Made by a program: the position numbers and the translations under genes. Shown here in pieces: positions 10,976-20,844 of a stretch of DNA of 64,000 nt. The stretch's first letter is position 1; each line of letters opens with the position of its first letter. The notes beneath the pieces were generated by a model. The model searched no databases, was not told the origin of the DNA, and worked only from the letters and a program-made list of their open reading frames with translations. Origin of the DNA: Rhea pennata (lineage: Eukaryota > Chordata > Aves > Rheiformes > Rheidae); NCBI RefSeq assembly GCF_028389875.1, contig NC_084663.1, positions 160,113,801-160,177,800 of the forward strand. The letters run 5' to 3'.

Positions 10976-13900
10976 AGTATTTATATACTATAATTACTAT
11001 ACTTAACAGTTATTAGCTATAGTTTCTGCCTCGAAGTAAGTGAGAAAAGACAACTACCTGCTATCTGGAAGCAGCAGAAATTAGACACAAAGTTCAGATC
11101 AGAAATTTAGTAAAGTTGATGAGAATCTTTCTGCTGATATCAGTGTCCTTTGCCTGAGCCCCTGAGTGCACATAATGCCAGCAGCTTTTCAATCACCAGT
11201 CTAGGCAGGTGGAACTTCAAGTACTAGATGACTTCTCAAGAGAAGTGAAGGGAAAGTCATGATTTGGACCAAGGGAGTTCAGGAGGAGGGTATCATTGGG
11301 GTTAAAACACATGCTAGATGCAAGAAGAGGAATGTACAGGACTGAAAGGAGATGAGTAACACAATCACAGTATTAAGATAAGAAACTGGAACCTGATCCA
11401 GGAAGAACAGACCATCTAGGTGAGTACTGCATACTCGTGCAGTAGAAATTTGCATTTAGCCCTAGTCAGTCTGTATATGAATCATTTAGCAGGGTCATCT
11501 CTGTATTTCTTGATGTCTTCAGAAGACATAGAGTCAGGATAGATAATTCTTGGTGGCAGATTGTGAACCTAATCTCTGTATTTCTCATGTAAGTCTCATC
11601 AGAAAATAAATGTAAGCCTGCTTAGATGTTTTGTTTGGGCCTTCCCTCTGGCCACTCCTACAAGAGTTACAGTGTTGAGGCAAATCCCACTGGTACCAGG
11701 GGGATGGGAAGTCTGCGTGGATTTGCACCTCCATTGCATGACCAGGCAGCATTAATATGGGCAAGCAGCCCTTGCCTCTCCCCTGAAAATTTACTTTTGA
11801 GCTGGGAAAAACACTAGTGCTCACATGATACAGCAAAATTTTCACTTCTTCACACATTAAGAACCCACTTCAAGTTATTCAGTTAGGTATCCATTATGGG
11901 TGCAGGAAAAAGAGTCAAGTCCAAAGTCCCTGGGAAGCTGGCTATCCTGAAAGATGCTGGGGGGAGCAAAGTTGGAAACTGCAGAAGGCAAAGGAGCAAA
12001 ACATGGTTTTGGGACCTTGCCAAAGGTCCAGGGCAAGTGGGAGGTTGTAGCAGATGTTCATGACCAAAAAGAGGTCAGCAAGAAGAGGTGGAAGATTGCT
12101 GAAGCATGACAGAGCACTTTTAGAAGGCAGTGGAATAGGAACAACAGTGGGGGCTCAGGGCACATGCACAGTACCTGCATTTTTGTGTGAGGACAGTTAT
12201 TACAGCTGGTAGCTGTTCCACGCATGTATTCTGCAAGGAGAGTGGTAAGTTCAGATATTGGGAAACAGCTTAAAAACTGCATTTTTTTTTCCTCAAAAGA
12301 AACTCTCTTGAAACAACAAGCTCTCAATTTGGGGGTGATTTCTGAGTTTTCATGCCTGGGTTTTAAACTCCTGGGGCTGGGAAGGCTGCTGTTCCTAAAC
12401 ACCAAGGGTCTCAGGTCATCTAATAAGGAAGTTTATTATTGGCTCTGACAGATCCCTTCGCTGTCTGCTTTTGTACCACACTTTTGCAAAGACCAATGGC
12501 TTTGGATACATACCTCTTGGCTTAAACCACCAATAGGCTCATTCATTGATGGGAGCCGAAAAGATGGATTTTGTGGCATCAAAGAGATGGAGTCACCAGC
12601 TTTCTTCACTCAGCACATACGAATGGAGCTATGCTTTACACCCCATCTCTGGGGTCACCAGTTAACTGTGGGTTGTGGCGATGGGCTGTGCCAGTTGCCC
12701 CTGGTCCTGTTGTTGCAGTTTAGAGGCTACTTGATGGCACAGAACCTTATGCCACCTTGGTGTTGGTACAGGAGGCCAGTCCAAAGGGTGGATGCATTTC
12801 CTGGAGGATCCGTGAACTGGTCCAAATCACCAGACTGGCAGGTGAGTTCTAATGGAACTGGGGTAGGGAAAAAGGGAGAGCAGGGTCAGCACATTGGCAG
12901 TTAAATTGGAGGTAAGCATAACATGAACCTATACCCTAAAAAGACCAGCACATTGTAATGACTTTCATTTATTACCAACACTCTAAACTAATAATTGCAA
13001 CTTGTAGGCATCCATGCATTTCCGTGTGCAATGGATGAACTTAATAAACATCTGTTGATACAACATTTTACATATAACTTCTTGTGTATCACAATAATAA
13101 GAAAGGGCTAAATGTGACAATTCTTGAATGAAAATAGTGCAGTTAAAATTAGCTTCCAGTTACCAATGAGAGATAGTGCAACTTGTTCTTCAGGGATAAG
13201 CGTAGCCTGCAAGCAAACATTTTAGATCTGCAATGAAATGTGTCGTCTAGGGACATAGTTACAGGTTAGAGCATCTCATCATGATTACAAGGTCACTTTT
13301 AATGGATCCATTTAGTCTCAAGATTTTGGTAGTCTGTTGTGTACATAGATATTAATCTGAGACAAGAACTGATGTCTTCATTATAAAATGTGAAATGTGA
13401 GAAGATACAGAAGGTATATTTTCTTCTGTTTGTGTATGTGTTGTTTGTGTGACAAGAGGGCACAAAAAGGGTTTGCAGGAAACAAGTTTTAATGAAATAA
13501 CGCTCTTTGGGAGAAGAGGCACCATACAGTATAATCAATCTCATATTTCTTAATGAGCTCTAGGTCCCCATCTAACTTCAGTTATCTGCCTGGAATACGA
13601 AAATACTTTCAGGCACTTACATTCTGCTCATTATTAATGAAGGGTATACAAAAAACAAGTTGTTACTTCCATTTACTGTTTTATCCCTGCTTATTATGAT
13701 TCTAAAACTATGAGAAAGTGAGTTTTTGCCCATTAATAAGAATCTCAAAAATCTGCAATTTTGTATGCAAGTACACCACTGTAGGGAGTGAAATAGATGT
13801 AGAATAGCATGTTCTATACAAACAAATCAAAACATTTGCACTTTTATGAGAAAAATGAAATAACCAATTTTTTTCAGTCAGCACTCATGAGACTTAAAGA

Positions 13901-14859
13901 AGAATGCCATTCTTTTAACTGCAAACTGTGCTTCTGTAATAGACAAAGTCTTTTTCTGAGAAGAAAGATTATTATATCAAAACCTAAACTGAAGGTATAG
14001 CTGTACAAGGCAATCTGTGTGTTTTTGAAGCTGTGTAAGCTTCCCCTGCTATGGACACCTTTGCATAAAAATATGGCTACATAGTTACCAGTGGCATCTA
14101 GTCAGAGAGGAGGAAAGGTTCCAATGCGAGCTTCATGGAAGGAATCCTCTTTTCACCGAAAATGGAGAATTGAAATGCAGAAAAACTCACCCAATATTTT
14201 GTAGGGGAATGATCTCAGTGAAAACTCCCTAGAAATCGATCTCGTAGGACTAACACAACTAAAAGCAGAGACTGTGTCAGCCCTGGACAACACAGGGATG
14301 TTTTTTATTGTTAACTGGGAAACATACAATTTGCTTTCAAACAGTAGAAAAATGTCAGAAAAGAGATGTTGTAAATATCCTCAAGAAGTGTTTACAAAAA
14401 TGAGGCTTTCTGGGCACACTTTATTAAGAATAAAAAAGCATAATCAGTGGATAAAATTGGGTCGTTTCTGTGCACTGAGTCATCCTGACTGAGTTCTCAG
14501 TTCAGAACGATGCCCAGCCCCTTCTGCTCTCCTTTCTGAGAGGTCTGCACAAACAGAGACTTATTCTTCCAGGGGCATGCCAAGGAACTGGACAAGGATA
14601 GCACGTCATTCATTTTTTTGTAAATATATTTAGTGCTAAAAGGCTTTCCCAGAATATTGCTTGAGGGGACAAATTCCTGTCTCTCACAGGCAATTTTAGT
14701 TCAGGATCTCATAAGCAGTCTCAAGCTGTAAAGTTTTAAATCTGGATTTTAATGGAGATGGCTTAATGGGGACAGCTGGATAGCCAGTGTTCCATATATG
14801 AAGTAAAAGAAGACGACACTGGGGGCAGACTCTGGGACTTAAGCCTCTGCTCTACATGT

Positions 14860-15290
14860 TGCTGAGCCATGGCAGAGGATGAGGAGGAGCCTGATATGGA
14901 GACTCCGTTATGTAGCCTGTCTCCCAAGAGGCTCGAGGCTGCCTGGCGTTATCGCTATCCGGCCTCCGGATGCAGTTGGTGCACAAAGCGGTTCCCCAGG
15001 ACCATGTGTCTTCCAGGTGTCTTTCTGTCACCAGGCTCTAGTATGACAGCAGGCAGCTCCGGCCAGGACCATGGGTGACGCCCAAACAGCAGCTCCTGAG
15101 CCAAGGCAGGGTGGTCCCCACGTGCCTCCTCGCAGTCCTTCTCAGCCCGCCCTGGCCCGGTGGCTGTGGCCAAGCTGGCCTCAAGCCCAGGCAGTCCAAG
15201 CTCGAGGCAGTGGGAAGTCTGCAGACGTCTCAGCACAGAGCTGGTATGTTCACCCCATGGAGCTACCCCTGCCAAAAACATTTCTAGCTG
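14860..15290. other. unassigned GC-rich intergenic block
   Basis: About 430 bp with clearly higher GC than its surroundings, open for 70-110 codons in several frames on both strands. One + strand frame starts at an ATG (14869) with an acidic run, AEDEEEPDMETP. There are no recognised domains and no coherent splice structure. It could be an exon of an unannotated transcript, a CpG-poor regulatory island or an unfamiliar repeat. Confidence 0.4.
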
Positions 15291-18200
15291 GCTGACTGTT
15301 GTGTTTCTACATCATCTGTGTTATCTTAACAACCAAAAAAATCAAAAGGAAAAGAGATCCAATACAGTCCTGCTAGTAACTACTGAGGGTGGGGAGTTAC
15401 TAAAGGATAGTCTGCAACTATGTTGGTGCTCAGTACAGAGGATTTCAGTGTTTTAGAGTTTTTGCATTTTTTGGTCATTTGTAATATTCTCCAAGGCTCT
15501 CTTATCTTTATTTATGGGGAAGGATTAGTAATTTCTCTTTCTATTTTGATAAACATTTTGGAGGTGAGAAGACGAGAACTTGGAATACAAATGAATACAA
15601 ATTATTTAAGTCTTAATTTGACCTTTATTATAACTGTATACACTGTAATGGAGCATCTTTCAGTTATGATTAACTATCCTTCTAGGCCAAAGAAAACGCA
15701 CTCTACAGCAAGAACTAAAGACAAGGATGAAACACAAACCAACCGCAGTTTCCACTTCTGTGTAGCTCACTAAACTTCTGACTGATGGCTCTGGTCATGA
15801 GAAAAAGTGCACAGTTGTTCCCTAGTCCAATTTCAGGCTACTCATGACGCTACAGAACTCAATTCCCCTCATGAAAAGTCTCTTTTCTAACCTGAAGAAT
15901 GATAATGTATTTAATTTCTCCCTGTAGAGCTTTTCTGAATCTTTGATCATGTTTTTCTTCCCTTTCTCTTACCTTTTTCTATGCTACTGTATCATTTTAG
16001 AAATGGAAGAAATAGAACAGTTCATAGGAGCAACATGGATTTATAAGGAGGCATAACAATGTTGTTTCCCCTGCTCTCCACTTCTTTCCTAATAACTCCC
16101 AATATTGTTTCATCTTTTGACTGTTTTGAAATCAGTGATAGCCAAGATTTTATTCTTGATTAGTAATAACTAGAGTATGATAGTTAAATTGTTTTGCCAT
16201 ATATTTTCCCCCTTTACAATTCTCAGTGCAGAACTCCCATCTGCTAGCATATCACTCAGCAGTCAGTCACTCTGAGGTTCTTCTGCAACTGTTTGCACTT
16301 CATTTTAGTTTCTAGTTCATGATACTTGGCTCTGGGAGATTATTTTGTCATTTCTGTCTAGTCTCTTTTTTAGATCATTCACAAATATGTTGATCAAGAT
16401 TGGGCCAAGCTGGATTTCTACGACAGTCTACTGGTAACAGACTACCCAATGTAAAATATTTTTATTTTTCCTTTCCTGTCTTTCATCAGTTACAGATCTA
16501 TGTATGGAGCATTTAGATTCTTTAAGAACCATTTGTGAAGAACTGTGATAAACCTGCTTTGCATTATCTGATACAGACAAGTGCCATACATTCAAAATAA
16601 AAGCATTCAGGATGGAGCTTTAAAGAGAAAATATTGAAAATTCCATTATGAGTAGACAGTACACTAATCTATTAACGGGTTATATATTTGTATATGGGTT
16701 GTTAAAAAGGCTGAAGATCATGGATATAGATGATAAAGAAGTGAAAATAAAATCCACAAAGAGGTTTAGCAATGAATAATCTAGTAGTATGTTTTGATTA
16801 GTTGTTCCACAACCTTCAAATCAAAGATGACTGGTGATTGTGGTGACAGGGTACAACTGCTGCCACACAAGATGGACAAACTCCATCTTGTCAGCTGGGA
16901 CTCTCCATAATCCCATAGCCATGACCTTAGTGCAAGCAATGAGATCACATATTCAGCCCTCTTATTCTTTTCTTTTCATCATGTAAATTTGTGTCTGGTG
17001 CTATTTATGTGCGTAAAGATTCCTTAATCACCATGAGATTTCTCATATATTGTATTTTATAGACAAATTTCCAATCTGTTACAATCCACAATATTTTTGT
17101 ATTTATTTCAAAATATGAATACCGATTTATTTATGATATAGTATATATTACAAAGTATAAAATTGCAATTTTTTGGTACATTGGTCTCGTTGGAAATCAT
17201 CCATAGTCTTACATTACTCATTTGAGAAGAAATTTTAGTCTTGGTCAGTAAGGAAAAAGTTTTTCTTTATAGGTAATCTATAAAAGGAAATTCATAGTCA
17301 TTGCTGTTACAATGATGTAATATGCTTTTCTTTTGTAACTTTTTTTTGCACAACCAGCAAAGCACAAAATCTCTGAATATTTGAAGTACTGTTTTAAGTT
17401 GAAAGTGAACCAGGTATGGTGAATTGGCACATACAATAAGACAAGTTGATGCCAGAATTTTTGCATGTTGGAAATACCTGGCTTAAAAAAGATACAGTAA
17501 CAGGGAGCCATCTTACTAACAAGAACTGTTTATTTTCAGAGTCTTTAACATTATACTAGCATGGCAGGCTGTCATAACATGCAATCATTCTATTTTAAAT
17601 AAAAATTTCTGCAAGAATAGCCCTTCTTTGGAATATAACATACCACAACAACACTTTTTTTCTCAGAAAGGGTTGAGAAAAGGAGGAAAAAATTGCAATG
17701 TTTCTGTTATTTGCTCTGTGAGGAAGAAGTTAAAAAATCAGCATTTACAAAAGCAACAACAAACAAATGGAAAAAAGATCATTACTTTAAGATTATGTTT
17801 AAATTAGTTTGGTTAAAATTTCTCCATGTTCAGAGGAGAAATTGGAACTGTACCAGAACACAAGCTACAGTATAGAGTATAAAGCTGATAGAAATTATGA
17901 ATTCTAATACATTGTTCTTAGTTCATTAGAACTTAACTTAGACTGGTATGTGGTTTGTATTTTGGATCTGCTCCTTTGCTTCCATGTTTCCTTTGTTTCC
18001 ATAACAAGTAAATCTGCTCATAGAGCTTGTTCTATTGGCTCAAACAATGTTTTGTCAGGCATAGTCTCTTGTTAAATATGTAGCGCAGAACCATAAGCTT
18101 TAGAATCAGAAAACTCTGAGACGACAAAAATCCATGATCTTTACTCGGTGAAGGCATATACACAAGGGAAAGATGGTTAAAATAGTTTACATGATTTCGC

Positions 18201-18630
18201 CTTCGCCCTGGACTAGGACCTTACATGGAGAAAGCTGCTTCAGACCAGCTAGAAGATGTTACACTTTTTTGTGCACTTTAATGGATAAAAAATAATAGCT
18301 TATAGCTTTTCTTAATACAAAAGATGAAACTTAGTTCTACATCCTTTGTATTTTCACTCTGCACTAAATGTGCAAGTGTAGAAAAAGTGAGACGGTTGGT
18401 AAAATGTGGATTGTAACAGACAACATAGAATGGAGCAGAGTTAAAGCTACATAGGTAACAGTAAACCTGACATTGTCTCATGGGGGATTTTTAGTATTTT
18501 ATGATGTAGCTAAAGCTTAATGGTATTAATAGGTCAAAGGAAAAAGCTCATCTATAGCCCATTACCTTTCTTACTAACAATTAAAAAAATACTACAAACA
18601 GTGGAGCAAACCATGGAGACATTAAAGCTC

Positions 18631-18669
<39 letters not shown>
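18631..18669. repeat. T14-A25 abutting homopolymers (perfect palindrome)
   Basis: Fourteen T are followed directly by 25 A, giving a perfect inverted repeat with 14-bp arms and no loop. It could arise from two A-tailed insertions in opposite orientation. No element bodies are visible on either side. Confidence 0.9.
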
Positions 18670-19064
18670 GGAAGATTGCAAAAAATGTTTTAAGGTGTAA
18701 AGAAAACCTAAATAGAAGGTTTGATGCCAATTCTTTTTATGAATCTGTTATTTAATCTGATTTGCAGTTGAAGTACAACTCATAATGAGTATGAGTTGTT
18801 GAACTACATGAGAAATGTAAAACTTTCACATTTATTTGGAAATTACATACTAATAAACAGAACAGGTATTTTCATATTTTTGAAAGTTAATACAATTTAA
18901 AGTCTATTCCAGCATTAAGGAAACTAGCAACTCCTTCAAACAACTAATAAAAAATTTCAGTATCTTAGGTTTCCGTACAACTTTTATTCGTCATCTGGTC
19001 CATGTTTCATTGTACTCAGATGGTGATATGTTTAGTCTAATTTCTAAGGGAAACAAGATTTATA

Positions 19065-19106
19065 GGGGGGGGGTGTGTGTGTGTGCACACGCACACACGC
19101 ATGCGC
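19065..19106. repeat. G9 run and alternating GT/CA tract (Z-DNA type)
   Basis: A run of nine G leads into (TG)n, which switches to (CA)n and ends CACGCATGCGC. The alternating purine-pyrimidine stretch is about 33 bp long, with few breaks in the alternation. It lies roughly 1 kb upstream of the STK24 CpG island. Confidence 0.8.
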
Positions 19107-20403
19107 CTATATATGCCTCTAAGAGGCTGTTGGCTCAGTTTGCTCACATTTCACTGAGGGGTAGAAATCTGGAAGACAGTTAAGTTTCTGCGAGTTTCAG
19201 GAGTGTGCAGCATTAACTCAGTCCATATTAGCCAATAAAAAAATACCATAACTACAGGAAAAACTTCAGTGTGAGTGCTTGTGTCTAACCCAGTGTCAAA
19301 GAGACCACATTATAGTTCAAAGCTCTCCTGCAGTTAAGAGATTTGTATACACTCCGTTGTATAAACTCTAGCGGGTTACCTAGTGAATGGTAATTTATGC
19401 TATAGTGGTAGCTCACCCCTCTCCCACGCTTCTCAAACCCACTGAAAGCTAGCCTTTATTAATATCACTGCTCAAGAAACTACCTATTCATTTGTGAAAT
19501 AAAAAGGAGAGACTCTTATGGCATAACTAATGTATTGCAAAATGTATGATGTAACTCTTGAACTGCAGTATAAATTGGCCAAACATGGGAAACAAAATGT
19601 TATGCAGCCTTAAGGGTTTAAAATGGGTCTAGGATTTCTAAGGAGTGGGGAGACCTGGACTGCTGGCCTTCTTTCTTCCCATTTAAGAAGTCTTGTAACA
19701 ACATCATGACTATCATTTTGGTTTAGTGCTTTTGCAACTTCTGACAGGAAGTCAAGTGCTTCCTGAAACCATATACCTCAGTAGGGCTATAACATTACTG
19801 TGACCTTTCTTAAAGTGTCTAAGTGAAGGGGAGGCAGGAAAAGGACATACCAGAAAATGTCTAGGGTTTCTGCCATCTTGATCTATCATCTCACTCCGGT
19901 TTCTTTATTTTAAGCGTGCAGCCTGTGAGCTTGACACTCATCTCGTTTCACCTGTTCTGTTTCACTGACAGCCAGGAAGTTGCTCTCGATTTAGACTGTG
20001 GGAAAGGAGAAGCAGGTCTTCGGGTTGTGTGTGTGATCTCTACCGAAAAGGTGTGGGGGGGGGGGGAAATAACAACCCCAAACCCCGCAAACCCAAACGG
20101 CCGCGGCACAGGTACGGCGCTACGGCACGAAGCGGGCCGGCGCGGCGCGGCGCGGCGCTGCCCTGCCCGCGGCAGCCGGCGCTTTCAGCCCCGCAGATGA
20201 TGCAACGCGAGCTCCGGGGGAGGGCCTGCGGCTCGTGTTCCCGGAGGAGGGCAGGGAGCGGCGTAGGCGCTGACGGGACGGCGGCTCGTGACGCCCCGCT
20301 TATGCCCGCCAGGCCTCGGGGCGCTCCCTCCCCTCGCGGCCGTTAGTTCCGTTGGTTCCGTTGGGGGCGCGCGGCGCGGAGCGGCGCGTGCAGGTAGCCG
20401 CGT

Positions 20404-20426
20404 GGGGGGTGGGGGGGCGGGCGGGG
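20404..20426 (+). promoter_or_regulatory. G-quadruplex-type G tract
   Basis: Four or more G-runs of at least three G separated by single T or C bases within 23 bp, on the + (coding) strand of the STK24 promoter. It satisfies the simple G3+N1-7 rule with very short loops. Confidence 0.7.
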
Positions 20427-20539
20427 GCGCGCGCGCTGGCGTCTCCCCCCCCCAGCCCCCGCGGTGTGTCATCGTGTCGCGGCGGGGCTCCGCGCGACCG
20501 GACCAGTAACGGCCGCTCTGCGCGCGCGGGGGGTGGGGG

Positions 20540-20583
20540 AGGAGGAAGAGGAGGAGGAGGAGGAGGAGGAGGGATGAGGAGGC
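20540..20583 (+). repeat. GGA/GAG trinucleotide repeat
   Basis: A nearly pure GGA array with minor interruptions (GGAAGA, GGGATGA), in the probable STK24 5' UTR or core promoter. Read antisense, it produces artificial proline- or leucine-rich ORFs. Confidence 0.85.
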
Positions 20584-20600
20584 AGCCGTTGCATCCGTGA
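20574..20600 (+). CDS. candidate uORF 1 of STK24 (8 codons)
   Basis: ATG at 20574 and TGA at 20598, encoding MRRQPLHP. It counts as a uORF only if the transcript starts upstream of 20574, which is not shown. Many such short upstream frames have no function. Confidence 0.3.
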   Translation: MRRQPLHP

Positions 20601-20694
20601 CGGAGCCAGAAGAGCCCGGGCTTGGGACGGCCCCTTTCCCACCGCCCGCGCACAGGCGCCGCTCGCACGGGGGAGGAAGGGAGAGAAGAAGAAA

Positions 20695-20735
20695 GAGGAG
20701 GAGGAGGAGGAGGAGGAGGAGTGTGTGTGTGTGTG
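20695..20735 (+). repeat. GAG array followed by (TG)n
   Basis: About 27 bp of GAG triplets run straight into about 14 bp of GT repeat, inside the probable STK24 5' UTR. Both parts are expected to be length-variable. Confidence 0.85.
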
Positions 20736-20768
20736 ATGAGCTCAGCGCCGTCCCTTGGAGCCGCCTGA
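20736..20768 (+). CDS. candidate uORF 2 of STK24 (10 codons)
   Basis: ATG at 20736 and TGA at 20766, encoding MSSAPSLGAA and ending 34 bp before the STK24 start codon. Its ATG overlaps the TGA (20737-20739) that closes the main frame upstream. Position and spacing would allow reinitiation at the main ATG. The context (TGTGATGA) has G at -3 but A at +4, so it is only moderate. Confidence 0.4.
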   Translation: MSSAPSLGAA

Positions 20769-20802
20769 GCAGACCCGAGTCCCCCCACCCTCCGTCGCCG
20801 CC

Positions 20803-20844
20803 ATGGCTCACTCCCCCGTGCAGACGGGCCTGCCGGGGATGCAG
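20803..20844 (+). CDS. STK24: STK24 (MST3) coding exon 1
   Basis: Fourteen codons, MAHSPVQTGLPGMQ, ending at a GTGAGG donor at 20845. This matches the N-terminus of the human MST3b-length form (one substitution by recall, S to T at position 8). STK24 is a cytosolic Ser/Thr kinase of the GCKIII group that works with MO25 and the STRIPAK/CCM3 scaffold. The start is well supported: GCCGCCATGG is an ideal Kozak context, and an in-frame TGA at 20737-20739 means no in-frame ATG lies between it and this codon. The exon is phase 0 and joins exon 2 at 39601. Mammals also use an alternative first exon with a different N-terminus; I could not recognise one here. Confidence 0.93.

Larger units (their letters stand above)
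10976..20084. other. intergenic DNA upstream of STK24
   Basis: No gene recognised. Features inside are a GC-rich block at about 14860-15290, a T14A25 palindrome (18631-18669) and a G-run plus GT/CA tract (19065-19106). The rest is AT-rich sequence without recognisable repeats. Short ORFs here (for example 11585-11857, 12058-12405, 15420-15773) show no domain I can name. Confidence 0.55.

Noticed and set aside
12587..12904. 105-codon ORF with an ATG and a possible donor after GACTGGCAG
   Set aside because: No recognisable protein, no supporting acceptor and no similarity to the alternative STK24 N-terminus. It is best treated as chance.
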